Shown: piece after piece, positions 24,209 to 32,655 of the stretch
How positions within the stretch are numbered: the stretch's first letter is position 1
Layout: each line of letters opens with the position of its first letter
Origin: JANQRA01 sp035550735
Lineage (GTDB): Bacteria > Actinomycetota > Acidimicrobiia > Spongiisociales > ZC4RG35
Direction: 5' to 3'
Length of the DNA stretch: 56,854 nucleotides
NCBI GenBank assembly: GCA_035550735.1
Contig: DASZOM010000021.1
Span: 1 to 56,854 of the forward strand
The notes under the pieces: model-generated
The model's input: only the letters and a program-made list of their open reading frames with translations
Told to the model about the DNA's origin: nothing
Databases searched by the model: none
Program-made: the position numbers and the translations under genes

Positions 24209-26071
24209 CTAATTGAGATGTCGGGCGTGCCAATCGAGGATGGCCTCGAAGCGCTCCTTGCGGTGGCGGGGCTTGCCGGAGCGACTCAGCTCGTGGCCCT
24301 CGCCCGGGAACCGGAGCATCTCGGCCTCGGTCCCGTTGCGGAGCAGCGCCATGAAGAACTGCTCGGCCTGTTCGATCGGGCAGCGGAAGTCGTTCTCGGA
24401 ATGGATCACCAACGTCGGCGTGGTGACGTTCTCGGCGAGGGCGATCGGGCTCTGCTCCCAGAGGGTCTCCCACCACTGCGGGTATGAGACACCGAGATAG
24501 TGGCCCGGGAAGTCACCCCCGATATCCGACGTGCCGGCGAAGCTCGACCATGAGATCAGGGCCCGCTCCACGACCGCAGACTTCCATCTGCTCTCCTTGC
24601 CGATCATCCAGGCGGTCATGAACCCCCCGTACGAGCCACCCATCACGCCCATCCGCTCGACGTCGAGACGCGGATGGCGGGTCACGGCCGCCTCCACCAC
24701 GGCGGTGATGTCGGCGTGGTCGACTACGCCCCATCCGGCCCCCGTGACGGCACGGACGAAGTCCCTGCCCCTGCCGGAGGAGCCTCTCGGATTGCAGGCG
24801 ACGACGCCGTAGCCGGCACCGGCGTAGACCTGGAACTCGTCGAAGAACCCGTGCCCGTACTGGGACGCCGGTCCACCGTGGATGTTGAGCAGCAGTGGGA
24901 CAGCGGTCTCGCCGTCGGGCAGATAGACCCAGACGTCGATCTCGTGCCCGTCCGAGTCGACCCGGAAATGGTCGGGTGCCAGCAATGCCAGGTCGGTGTC
25001 GTTCAGCTTGGTCATCCGGGTCCCGTCCGAGATGACCTCACCTGGCGAGTCCCAGGTCGACACGGTGTGCACGAGGCGGCCGCCTGCAATGTCGAACCCG
25101 GTGACGACAGCGTCCTCTTCGACCAGGTGTGTCACGCCTCCGGCGGGCGCCACCCTGATCAAACCGATCCTCCCCGAGTCCTCGAATGCGACGAGGGCGT
25201 CTTCCCCATCCCATCGCACCGCCCCCTGGCCCGCTGCGATCGAGATCGAGCTGCGGTCGAGGTGACCGGTGAGGTCGACCAGGGTGCCGTCCTCTTCCCT
25301 TCTGTGGAGGTACGAGTTGTCGGGGAAGCCCGGGCTGTCGATCCCGACGACGTGCAGCGACCCGTCTGGTCGATATGACGCGGACGACCAGAAGCCGCGA
25401 CTGGTCACCCGCGTGAGGTCACCGGTCGATACAACGACCTCCCAGACGTCGTTTCCCGGGGCCAGTCCCTGGGCCGGGTCGCGATCCGAGACGAATGCGA
25501 TCCGTTCCCCACCCGGTGACCATGCCGGCGCCTCCTCGTCGAACTCGCCCGGCGTGAGACAACGTGGCTCCTCGCCACTGTCGGGGTCGACCAGCCAGAG
25601 ATGACGTCGCCGATCGTGGATCCAGCCCTTGTTGTCGTAACGGTATGGCACACGGCTGACCCGGCGGGGGCGGCGGGCTCTCTCCTCGTCGTCGAGATCC
25701 GCCCAGTCAGCGGTGTAGGTGACCGCCACGACGACGATCCGATCGCCTTGTGGTGACCACTCGAGGGCCTCCACACCCAATTCGAAGTCTGTGACGACCC
25801 TGGCCTCGCCACCGCCGCCGGGGATGATCGCAACCTGGGCGGGTTTGCCTTCGACACTGCGGAGAAAGGCGAGATGGGTGCCTCGAGGCGACCAGCGTGG
25901 GGACGTGTCCCCGGGTCCGGTGGTGAACGGCTCGTCATCGACCCAAACCACACGGTCGTAGCGGTCCTCTTCGAGATTCGGTGTCGAGACGACGAAGGCC
26001 AACCGACTCCCGTCGGGGGAGAGCCTCGGATCGGAAGGGACGTTGATCGCGGGTAGCTGGTCGGGAGTCAT
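24209..26071 (-). CDS. Prolyl oligopeptidase (S9) family peptidase
   Basis: 620 residues. N-terminal seven-bladed propeller (about 1-360) with WD/TolB-like repeats (RLSPDGSRLAFVVS, PRWSPRGTHLAFLRS, APAWSPGGERIAFVSDRD), then an alpha/beta-hydrolase domain with Ser480 in GVMGGSYGGFMTAW, Asp561 in IHSENDFRCP and His593 in GEGHELS. HGGP at 398-401 forms the oxyanion region. Resembles acylaminoacyl/dipeptidyl peptidases; no signal peptide, so cytoplasmic. TATCTT is 7 nt before the ATG on the minus strand. Confidence 0.93.
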   Translation of the reverse strand: MTPDQLPAINVPSDPRLSPDGSRLAFVVSTPNLEEDRYDRVVWVDDEPFTTGPGDTSPRWSPRGTHLAFLRSVEGKPAQVAIIPGGGGEARVVTDFELGVEALEWSPQGDRIVVVAVTYTADWADLDDEERARRPRRVSRVPYRYDNKGWIHDRRRHLWLVDPDSGEEPRCLTPGEFDEEAPAWSPGGERIAFVSDRDPAQGLAPGNDVWEVVVSTGDLTRVTSRGFWSSASYRPDGSLHVVGIDSPGFPDNSYLHRREEDGTLVDLTGHLDRSSISIAAGQGAVRWDGEDALVAFEDSGRIGLIRVAPAGGVTHLVEEDAVVTGFDIAGGRLVHTVSTWDSPGEVISDGTRMTKLNDTDLALLAPDHFRVDSDGHEIDVWVYLPDGETAVPLLLNIHGGPASQYGHGFFDEFQVYAGAGYGVVACNPRGSSGRGRDFVRAVTGAGWGVVDHADITAVVEAAVTRHPRLDVERMGVMGGSYGGFMTAWMIGKESRWKSAVVERALISWSSFAGTSDIGGDFPGHYLGVSYPQWWETLWEQSPIALAENVTTPTLVIHSENDFRCPIEQAEQFFMALLRNGTEAEMLRFPGEGHELSRSGKPRHRKERFEAILDWHARHLN

Positions 26072-26128
26072 GGACGCGAAGATAGAGGGTCGCCCCCCGG
26101 AGACGACCGGCGAAGGCCGCCGTCGGAC

Positions 26129-26404
26129 CTATTCCGGGGGAAACGCGGGCTCGACCGGCGGGAGCAGGCTCGGATCACTGGCGAGCCGGGTCACCCTGGG
26201 AACGGGTTGCCGGAGGTCACGGGGGCGACGGAACACGACGATGTCGCCGACGTCGGCGCGCGCCACCTGGTCACGACGGATTCGCACCGATATTCGCTCG
26301 TGGTCGGAGATGTCGACCGTGAGATAACACCAGTCCAGTGGGGGTGCCCCCTCGGGAGGATGAAAGTCCTTCCCGACCACCAGTCCGGTGTGCCGCTTTG
26401 GCAT
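26129..26404 (-). CDS. Uncharacterised 91-residue protein
   Basis: Supported by a perfect AGGAGG ribosome-binding site 7-8 nt before the ATG at 26404 and neighbour-like codon use. The protein (MPKRHTGLVVGKDFHPP...) has DISDHERISVRIRRDQVARADVGDIVVFRRPRD, a stretch with alternating beta-strand character and an R-x-G-D-x-V-V-F ending reminiscent of small beta-barrel folds, and a proline-rich tail. I do not recognise the family. It lies 57 bp upstream of the S9 gene on the same strand. Confidence 0.65.
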   Translation of the reverse strand: MPKRHTGLVVGKDFHPPEGAPPLDWCYLTVDISDHERISVRIRRDQVARADVGDIVVFRRPRDLRQPVPRVTRLASDPSLLPPVEPAFPPE

Positions 26405-26594
26405 GTCAGCTCCTCCTGACTGTCATCCCAGCGACCCCCCCACGCCGCCATTTTATCCGGTGACACCCGCCGCGACAGGGGTGAAATCAGTCCTCCGCCG
26501 GCCCGCCCTTCCCCCTGGTGGGAGACGACCTCCAGGGGAATGCGGGTCACCCCGTATCCCGAGGTCTCCTCCCGGCGTTAACGGTGATGCAGTT
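26405..26594. promoter_or_regulatory. Intergenic region ahead of TadE/TadG-like genes
   Basis: 190 bp, the longest gap in the window. CCCCTGG (26512-26518) pairs with CCAGGGG (26532-26538), forming a 7-bp stem with a 13-nt loop. GTTAACGG lies just before the tadE-like ATG. No strong -35/-10 pair was identified for either divergent gene. Confidence 0.4.
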
Positions 26595-27068
26595 ATGTCT
26601 TCTCCAGGTCAGGTCACGCACGCAGGGACGCGTGAGCGCGGGGCGAATCTCGTCGAGATGGCAGTCGCGCTTCCACTCTTGCTCCTGCTCGTGCTCGGGA
26701 TCGTCGAATACGGGTTCGTGTTCGCCCAACTCAACGAGGTTCGACATGGCGCCCGGGAAGGTGCCCGCTACGCCGCAGTCTCGAGACCCGATTTTGACGG
26801 CTCCGGCGGAACCGGAGACAACGCCGACGTCCTGGCCGCCACGTGTGACGCCGTCGGGCTCCCTGGAGTCTCGGTCACCGTCGCTCTCGCCACCACGGGC
26901 AGCGAGCGTCTCGACTACGGGACACTCACCGTGGTCGCCGATACCGAGTCGCTCACCGGCGCCCCCTTCATCAGCAGTTTCCTCCCCGATGTCCTGACCA
27001 ACGAGGCGACGTTCCGCCTGGAACAGGACGCCAACTGGACGGCATTCGCGGCGACGGCCTGCCCATGA
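26595..27068 (+). CDS. TadE-like pilus-assembly pseudopilin
   Basis: 157 residues from ATG 26595. The TadE signature is clear: RERGANLVEMAVALPLLLLLVLGIVEYGFVFAQ, with the Glu at position 5 of the hydrophobic segment, followed by LNEVRHGAREGARYAAV. TadE-like proteins are processed prepilin-like components of Flp/Tad pilus machinery or are found as stand-alone envelope proteins. The stop overlaps the next ATG (ATGA). No tadA/B/C, prepilin peptidase or flp gene is near. Confidence 0.85.
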   Translation: MSSPGQVTHAGTRERGANLVEMAVALPLLLLLVLGIVEYGFVFAQLNEVRHGAREGARYAAVSRPDFDGSGGTGDNADVLAATCDAVGLPGVSVTVALATTGSERLDYGTLTVVADTESLTGAPFISSFLPDVLTNEATFRLEQDANWTAFAATACP

Positions 27069-28552
27069 GTGACGATCGGGGCGCGAGTGCGATCTTCATC
27101 GCCATGGCGATGGTGCTTCTCGTGGGGGTGGCCGCAGTCGCCATCGATCTCTCGCGCGGCTGGAACGAGCGCCGCCAGGATGTGACCGCCGTCGACCTCG
27201 CCGCGGTGGCCGGGTCTCTCTCCTTTCCCCAAGGCCAGAGCGCGGTCGCCGACCAGGTGATGTCGAGCGCGAGGATGAATCTCGACACCACGTACTCCGA
27301 CGCCGACTGGACTGCCCTCTGGACCGCCTGCGTCGGACCTCCCCCTGCCGGTTTCACCCCGGTGAACCACTCGACCTTGGGCAGCCTGGACTGCATCGGC
27401 ATCAATCCCTCGTTTCTCTGGGTCCGGCTTCCCGATCAGGTCGTCGACACCTCGTTCGGCAAGGTGCTGGGCGCCAACAGCCTCTCGACCGGCGCCGAGG
27501 TGACGGTGACCCTCCTGGGTGGCAGTGGCAACGGAGCCCTGCCCTTCGCCATCCGCGCCAACTCCGGCTCTGGTGAGGTCTGTCTCGACACGAGCACGGG
27601 CAGCAAGATCGTCCCGCCCTGCGACGGCAACGAGAGCGGATCGTTCGGCAACATCGCACCGCCGCTCTTCGGAAACGAGTTACTGGGGACGTCACCGAGT
27701 TGTGGCAATCAGACCAGTGCCAACAACTACGTGCCTCAGTCGATCGCGATGGGGATGGACCACGTCGTCTTCAACTTCACCGCCAGCGCGTGGGCGGCGA
27801 CGGGATGGTCCGCCGACGCCAACACGTCGAACAGCAGCGTCGACTCGGTCGCCAACATGGACGAGTGCACCGATACCGGGGGAGCGGTGGCGCAGGCGGC
27901 CGATGGCTCGCCGATCAACGCCGTGTATGTCGACACCGGCAACAGCACCAAGACCGACATCACCGAGGGGCTGATGACCGGCACCGGCTTTCCCGACGGC
28001 GGTGGCGCCCGCCTGACCCGGTCCTCCAACAAGCGCACGATCGAGGGGATCGGCCTCGACAACACCCCCTTGTGGGTCTATCTGGGGACGTCGGCAGCCG
28101 GCCCCAACCCCGAGGACGGGCACGGCATCGTCGCCTGCGACGGGTCCACGATCAACGCCCTGGTTGACATCGAGGACAAGAACGACGCCATGCGGGCGTG
28201 TCTCGAGGGATACCCGTCGAGCGGCGGGCCCCAGATCTTCTCCGACGACATCCTTCAGTCGCCTCGGGTGGGGACCGCCCCGCGTCTCTGGCACAACAAC
28301 CTCGGCTCGGGCCTGTCCTACAGGCCGGTGAAGACACTCGACCTCATCTATCTGCACGCCCTGTTCTTCGACGACAAGGACGACACCGTCTTCTATCCCG
28401 GCGAAGACACCAGCTCGGTCAACCTCGACAAGTTCAAGGAGATCGAGCAGGTGACGGCATACCTGCTCGTCGACTCGATGGTGTCCGTCGACGTGCACAG
28501 CGAGCTGGGCGGGTTCGGCAACGACACCTTCCAGCCCGAGATCTTCGAGTAG
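27065..28552 (+). CDS. TadG-like (Flp pilus-assembly TadE/G-like) secreted protein
   Basis: 495 residues. N-terminal DDRGASAIFIAMAMVLLVGVAAVAIDLSRGW is the TadE/G-like hydrophobic motif, followed by ERRQDVTAVDLAAVAGSL. The remaining 440 residues are exported-looking, rich in Ser/Thr/Gly/Asn, with eight or so cysteines (for example GEVCLDTSTGSKIVPPCDGN and SCGNQT) suggesting disulfides. Known TadG proteins act in tight-adherence pilus assembly at the cell surface; here the C-terminal part is not recognisable. Coupled to tadE by a 4-bp overlap. Confidence 0.8.
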   Translation: MSDDRGASAIFIAMAMVLLVGVAAVAIDLSRGWNERRQDVTAVDLAAVAGSLSFPQGQSAVADQVMSSARMNLDTTYSDADWTALWTACVGPPPAGFTPVNHSTLGSLDCIGINPSFLWVRLPDQVVDTSFGKVLGANSLSTGAEVTVTLLGGSGNGALPFAIRANSGSGEVCLDTSTGSKIVPPCDGNESGSFGNIAPPLFGNELLGTSPSCGNQTSANNYVPQSIAMGMDHVVFNFTASAWAATGWSADANTSNSSVDSVANMDECTDTGGAVAQAADGSPINAVYVDTGNSTKTDITEGLMTGTGFPDGGGARLTRSSNKRTIEGIGLDNTPLWVYLGTSAAGPNPEDGHGIVACDGSTINALVDIEDKNDAMRACLEGYPSSGGPQIFSDDILQSPRVGTAPRLWHNNLGSGLSYRPVKTLDLIYLHALFFDDKDDTVFYPGEDTSSVNLDKFKEIEQVTAYLLVDSMVSVDVHSELGGFGNDTFQPEIFE

Positions 28553-28596
28553 TCGACCCTCCGCCGACGGCCTGCTTTTCTGTCCCATGTCTCTGG

Positions 28597-28612
28597 CATG
28601 GTCCGGACCATG
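28597..28612. promoter_or_regulatory. 16-bp perfect palindrome after tadG-like gene
   Basis: CATGGTCCGGACCATG, with further imperfect complementarity outside (CTGG at 28593-28596, CCAG at 28616-28619). No T tract follows, so it could be a terminator of another type or an operator of the toxin-antitoxin genes downstream. Confidence 0.45.
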
Positions 28613-28628
28613 GAGCCAGCAGCAGACA

Positions 28629-28670
28629 GGTTGACAGATGGTTGCGGTTGACACACGGTTGCGCTACGAT
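28629..28670 (+). promoter_or_regulatory. Promoter with tandem 18-bp operator repeats for the Xre-RES module
   Basis: GGTTGACAGATGGTTGCG (28629-28646) and GGTTGACACACGGTTGCG (28647-28664) are adjacent direct repeats differing at two to three positions. TTGCGG (28642-28647), 17 bp, TACGAT (28665-28670) forms the promoter inside them, and the antitoxin ATG follows 6 nt later. Binding of the antitoxin here would block its own transcription, as is usual in toxin-antitoxin operons (inference). Confidence 0.65.
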
Positions 28671-28676
28671 GCGGAC

Positions 28677-29105
28677 ATGGACACGTCGATCGCTCCGGAC
28701 GACCTAGCCCGCCAGCTCATCGAATCCGCCGATCCCGACTGGCTGCGGGAGCTGGTCGATGCCCTCGACCGTGAGGTGAGAATCGAGCCCCTGGAGCGGC
28801 TGACGACACTTTGGGACCTCTCCAACGCAGCCGCGGCGAGGATCTTCGGAGTGTCCCGGCAGGCCTTCGCCAAGTGGCTCGCTTCCGGGCCGCCTGCGGA
28901 CCGGGTCGACGACGTCGTCGCCGTGGACAACATCACCAACATCCTCGACCGATATGTGAGGCGGGAACGGATCCCGGCAGTGGTCCGACGGCCCGCCGCC
29001 AACGTCGGTGGGCGGAGCATCCTCGAGTTGCTCGAGGCTGGCGATTACGACGTAGCGCAGGATCTGGTCAGCTCCGCCTTCGACTTGCGCCGCGTCCAGC
29101 CGTGA
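28677..29105 (+). CDS. Xre/ParS-type antitoxin of a RES toxin module
   Basis: 142 residues from ATG 28677, chosen over an in-frame ATG at 28638 that falls inside the repeats. A helix-turn-helix lies in the middle: LWDLSNAAAARIFGVSRQAFAKWLASGPP. The C-terminal domain (RSILELLEAGDYDVAQDLVSSAFDLRRV) is like the toxin-binding region of MbcA/ParS antitoxins. It neutralises the RES toxin and probably represses the operon by binding the tandem repeats. The stop overlaps the toxin start (GTGA). Confidence 0.85.
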   Translation: MDTSIAPDDLARQLIESADPDWLRELVDALDREVRIEPLERLTTLWDLSNAAAARIFGVSRQAFAKWLASGPPADRVDDVVAVDNITNILDRYVRRERIPAVVRRPAANVGGRSILELLEAGDYDVAQDLVSSAFDLRRVQP

Positions 29106-29656
29106 ACCCGATCGTCGAGACGCTCCGCGACGGGCATCACTGGCTCCGTGTCGCCGATCCATCGTGGGCCGACCCGCTCGACCCTCGCTTTGCCCAGGAG
29201 CGTGGTGGCAGATGGAACCCTCCCGACTCATACCCGACGCTCTACCTCAACGAGGACATGTCCACCGCTCGTGCCCAGATAACGGCCCTCCTCGCCGGAT
29301 CACCGGTGGAGCCCGACGACCTCGACACCGGTTTCGACCTGGTCGTGGCCGGCTTGCCTCGCACCCAGGAGGTAGCCGATGCGATCACAGAGCGAGGGTT
29401 GGGTGCCTTGGGGCTGCCCGACACATACCCCCGCCATCCGAACGGCCGCCCGATTCGTCACGAGACGTGCCGGCCGATCGGCGCCGCGGTGTTCGCCAAC
29501 GGGCTGCGCGGCGTTCACGCCAGATCGGCGGCGACAGACGACGGGTCGGGGAGGGAGCTCGCCTGGTTCCCGGCACGAGAGAGCTCACGGGCGACGCTGC
29601 TCGACCGACTTCCCTTCCGCGACTGGTGGTACCGCCCGACCGAGGTCAGCGTGTGA
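29102..29656 (+). CDS. RES-domain toxin (NAD-degrading type)
   Basis: 184 residues from GTG 29102. The RES fold is shown by WLRVADPSWADPLDPRF, ERGGRWNPPDSYPTLYLNED (the conserved Arg, Gly-Gly-Arg-Trp-Asn and Tyr-Leu-x-Glu positions), DTYPRHPNGRPIRHETCRPIG, and GLRGVHARSAA. Characterised RES toxins (for example MbcT) break down NAD+. All landmark residues I can place are present, so it is probably active. It ends with an 11-bp convergent overlap with the CAP-domain gene. Confidence 0.85.
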   Translation: MNPIVETLRDGHHWLRVADPSWADPLDPRFAQERGGRWNPPDSYPTLYLNEDMSTARAQITALLAGSPVEPDDLDTGFDLVVAGLPRTQEVADAITERGLGALGLPDTYPRHPNGRPIRHETCRPIGAAVFANGLRGVHARSAATDDGSGRELAWFPARESSRATLLDRLPFRDWWYRPTEVSV

Positions 29657-30350
29657 AGACGTGGGCGGTCCAGACCGTCCCGTTGCCGTCGATCCAGACT
29701 CCGATGCCCATGTGGGTGTACTCGCCCAGCATGTTGGTGTTGTGCCCTGAGCTGTCCACCAGCGCCGAGAAGATCCCCGAGACCGACCCACCCGTCCCCA
29801 CGTTCTCGGCGACGGCGCTCCACGACCCGAGCAGTGAGCCGATGTTGGAATGGGACAGACTGCCGTTTGCCGCCATCTTCTTCGCCCAGGATCGGGCGTA
29901 GGAGTCCAACGAACCGCTCCGACTCAGCCCGCCGAGGCCGTTGTTGGAGCGATGCGAGTTGATCCTCCCGGCGAAGTCGTTCTCCGCCTTCGAGCTGTAG
30001 CCGGCCTTCGAGGACGGCGCCGACGGGGCGCTGGTCGTCGGCGGTGAGGCCGCCTTCGCTGCGGTCGTCGGAGGCGGCACGGTCGTGGTCGTGGTGGGGA
30101 CCGTCGTCGTTGTGGTCGACGTGGCTCGGCTCAGTGCCTCGTCGGTCAGTTCGGACTCTTCGGTTTCGAAAGGTGTGGCCGCCACCTCCGATTCGACCAG
30201 TGCGGAGTACTCGGGCTCGGTTGTGGTGGGCGCCGCGGTGACCGGAGGTGAGAAGGTCTGGACCTGTCGGACGCCGGCACCCCAGACGATTCCGGCCGCT
30301 CCGAGGAGGAGGGCGATCAGGATCGACGCCAAGACACGAGAGAACTTCAT
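29646..30350 (-). CDS. Exported CAP/SCP-domain protein
   Basis: 234 residues. N-terminal membrane/signal segment (VLASILIALLLGAAGIVWGAGV), a Thr/Pro-rich linker (about 85-120, TSTTTTTVPTTTTTVPPP), and a C-terminal CAP domain: FAGRINSHRSNNGLGGL, SYARSWAKKMAANGSLSHSN, VAENVG, and SSGHNTNMLGEYTHMGIGV. The two His residues (SHSN, GHNTN) and the Glu of AENVG form the usual CAP cavity. Bacterial CAP proteins are extracellular with unclear, sometimes protease- or adhesion-like, roles. Confidence 0.9.
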   Translation of the reverse strand: MKFSRVLASILIALLLGAAGIVWGAGVRQVQTFSPPVTAAPTTTEPEYSALVESEVAATPFETEESELTDEALSRATSTTTTTVPTTTTTVPPPTTAAKAASPPTTSAPSAPSSKAGYSSKAENDFAGRINSHRSNNGLGGLSRSGSLDSYARSWAKKMAANGSLSHSNIGSLLGSWSAVAENVGTGGSVSGIFSALVDSSGHNTNMLGEYTHMGIGVWIDGNGTVWTAHVFTR

Positions 30351-30379
30351 GGATCGGGGCAGCGAGGGACACTAGTGCT

Positions 30380-31246
30380 CTAGCCGAGGCAGGTGATCCG
30401 GGGCAGGCCCCCGGCGACCTCATCCCAGGTCTCGCCCCCGTCGTCGGATCGCCACACGGTGTCGCCGTGGCCGATGTGAGCCACGTTCCCGTCGAGCAGG
30501 AGGCAATGGGTGTCGACGTTGTCCCCGAACCATTCAGGAAGGCCGTGACTGAGGGGCATCAGCGGGCTATCCCAGATCTCCCCCGCATAGACACGGGCCC
30601 GGCTCGTCGAGGGGCCGGTCGAGGCGGAGACCAGGAGACGCTCGCCGGAGACGGCGACGGCACGGCAGTAGCTGGAGTGCAGGCCGTCAGAACGGAATTC
30701 GAAGTCGTGCCCGTTGTGGGAGACGGCCAGCCCGTGGGCGCTGGCCGCGAACACCGCGCCTTTGGCAGAGGGGTGGGCGCATACTTGATGGACGTCGGCG
30801 TCGATGTCGAGGGTGGGCACCGGGCCGGTGTCGTCGTAGCGGAGGATGCCGCCGACATGGACGTTGACATAGAGGGTGCTGTCGGCGTCGAGGGTCATCG
30901 AGCGAATGTCCGCCGGAGCACCCCACGGCGTGTACCAGGTGTCCCGTCCCGGTGCCCGGGCGAAGAACTCGTCCTCATTGAGTTCCGTGCCCTCCAACGC
31001 GAACAACCGCGCCTCGTTGGCCCCGACCCACACCGTTTCCTGAGTGGGTTGCACGCAGAGGGCCGCTGCGCTCTCCGGCAGGACGGCGGCCACGTCCCCA
31101 TCGTGAAGGACCCTGCGTTTGCCGTCGACCGCCCACCACCCGTCACCGTCCCGGGCGATGTGGTTGATCCGGGTGCCGCCGATGATCTCGTCGGTCTGGC
31201 CGTCGATCGAGAACATCCCTGCGGCGGTGCCGACGAGGAGGCTCAT
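30380..31246 (-). CDS. Beta-propeller (Asp-box/YVTN-like) protein
   Basis: 288 residues from ATG 31246. Repeated strand patterns (MSLLVGTAAGMFSID, TVWVGANEARLFALEG, AVFAASAHGLAVSHNGHDFEF, RLLVSASTGP) and one clear Asp-box, WRSDDGGETWDEVAGGLP, near the C-terminus identify a beta-propeller. No signal peptide, so it is probably cytoplasmic. Not assignable to an enzyme; similar folds include photosystem-II assembly factor Ycf48-like and sialidase-like propellers. TATCGT lies 8 nt before the ATG on the minus strand. Confidence 0.75.
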   Translation of the reverse strand: MSLLVGTAAGMFSIDGQTDEIIGGTRINHIARDGDGWWAVDGKRRVLHDGDVAAVLPESAAALCVQPTQETVWVGANEARLFALEGTELNEDEFFARAPGRDTWYTPWGAPADIRSMTLDADSTLYVNVHVGGILRYDDTGPVPTLDIDADVHQVCAHPSAKGAVFAASAHGLAVSHNGHDFEFRSDGLHSSYCRAVAVSGERLLVSASTGPSTSRARVYAGEIWDSPLMPLSHGLPEWFGDNVDTHCLLLDGNVAHIGHGDTVWRSDDGGETWDEVAGGLPRITCLG

Positions 31247-31270
31247 CCCTCAGAACGATACGCCTGGCGC

Positions 31271-32113
31271 TCAACTGTCGAGCCGGGTGACGACCTCGGC
31301 GACCGGGTAGTCGACGGTGGTCGACGTGTTTGGAACCGGAAGGGAGACCCAAGTGTCGCCGGCGAGCCGCCACCTCGCCGTCCAGTCGTACTCAACGGCG
31401 AGAGCCGCTCCCTCCGTGTCCTTGACTTCGTAGACGTGCGACGCCCCGCCGTCCGGATATCCGGCGAGGATCTGCGGGTCGGCCGGATAGGTGTCGGTGA
31501 GGCCGTCACCCCAGTGGACCACGACTGCGTCCACCTCGATCTCGACCTCGAGGGAGCTGGCTCCACTGGAGAGCGTGGCGGAGTGGTCGTCGGGCACGGG
31601 TACGGCGACAAAGGTGGCCAGGCCGGTCACACCCTGACCGGGCGCGGGGTTGAGATCCGGTGTCGGCGGGTCGTGGATGTAGGCCATGACGTATTCCCAT
31701 GCCTCCGTCGCCGGATCGGACACCGGCGAAGGCTCGGATGTGCACCGGGGCATGGTGGGGCCGATGGCGACGATGCCACCCGGTGTGGAGGGGTCGATGT
31801 CGAGACCGATCTCGGCGCTCCCGTCGGCGAACCTGTTGAGGATGACGTAGGCGGTCACCGCCGAGGTCAGGTACCAGCACTGGCCGGTGACGTCGGTGCC
31901 GAGATTGGGGTAGAGGACCGATGGGACATCGGAGTCGTCGGCGTAGTCGACGACGTCGCCACCGGAGACACGGCATCGGGTGACTGTCTCTGTGTTACCA
32001 AAGGGCGTGATCGTCTGAGTGACCCAGCATGAGCTGAATTGCTCGGCCCATGCGGTGAGATGGATCACACCGATCGCGATTACGACAAACGTGACTCGCA
32101 GTCGTCTTCCCAC
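31271..32113 (-). CDS. Uncharacterised exported protein
   Basis: 280 residues. GTG 32113 chosen because GGGAGGA lies 5 nt upstream; it begins inside the preceding gene (34-bp overlap), implying translational coupling. N-terminal signal-like helix (RVTFVVIAIGVIHLTAWA), cysteines in CWVTQTITPFGNTETVTRC and CWYLTSAV, and beta-rich C-terminal half with VVHWGDGLTDTY and ASHVYEVKDTEG, which resemble PKD/Ig-like strands with an H-x-Y ending. No enzyme motif recognised. Probably works with the upstream gene product at the cell surface. Confidence 0.7.
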   Translation of the reverse strand: MGRRLRVTFVVIAIGVIHLTAWAEQFSSCWVTQTITPFGNTETVTRCRVSGGDVVDYADDSDVPSVLYPNLGTDVTGQCWYLTSAVTAYVILNRFADGSAEIGLDIDPSTPGGIVAIGPTMPRCTSEPSPVSDPATEAWEYVMAYIHDPPTPDLNPAPGQGVTGLATFVAVPVPDDHSATLSSGASSLEVEIEVDAVVVHWGDGLTDTYPADPQILAGYPDGGASHVYEVKDTEGAALAVEYDWTARWRLAGDTWVSLPVPNTSTTVDYPVAEVVTRLDS

Positions 32114-32655
32114 AGGTCCTCCCTCATATCCCACTGAGAGATGAACAACCAACTTCCATCAAAAGGCAGAAATACGTGGACACCGTCGTTTCTGCCACCG
32201 TCGATGAAGGGCACGTTGACGGTGGCCCACATCGCCAAACAGGTCTCATCTGAGCGGAGCAGCTCTACATCGGAGATGTCGATGGCTTCCCGACTTGGAG
32301 CGGCGGTGAACTGCATCACTCCAAACTGGTCAACGGCGAGCTCGATTTGGGATTGATTGCCCACCACCTCCCGGATCCGGTCCTCATCCTGGTTGTAGAT
32401 CCCTTCGAACCAGCCGAACCAGAGCTCACGCAGGATCGCCTCGGCTTGCTCCACCGTCTCCACCTCGCGTATCTGCAGTGCGCTCGTGGTGGTGGTGTCA
32501 GAGCCGGCAGACGTGGTGGTGGTTGCGGGTGGGATCGTGGTGGTGCTGCCGACCGCTCCAGTGTCGGGAGGGTCGTCGGAGTCGTCGCGTGGCCAGAAGA
32601 CGATCACGGCGACGGCGAGTCCAACTACGACCAGGGCGGCGATCACCCTCCGCAT
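32080..32655 (-). CDS. Uncharacterised membrane-anchored protein with Thr-rich linker
   Basis: 191 residues from ATG 32655. One transmembrane helix (VIAALVVVGLAVAVIVFWP), a Ser/Thr/Pro linker (TTTIPPATTTTSAGSDTTTT), then a domain of about 120 residues with VEQAEAILRELWFGWFEGIYNQDEDRIREVVG and FIDGGRNDGVHVFLPFDGSWLFISQWDM, resembling the NTF2-like/SnoaL layout of a helix followed by strands. Function unknown. The promoter TTCACT-17-TAGGTT lies 10 nt before the ATG. Overlaps the downstream gene by 34 bp. Confidence 0.7.
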   Translation of the reverse strand: MRRVIAALVVVGLAVAVIVFWPRDDSDDPPDTGAVGSTTTIPPATTTTSAGSDTTTTSALQIREVETVEQAEAILRELWFGWFEGIYNQDEDRIREVVGNQSQIELAVDQFGVMQFTAAPSREAIDISDVELLRSDETCLAMWATVNVPFIDGGRNDGVHVFLPFDGSWLFISQWDMREDLWEDDCESRLS

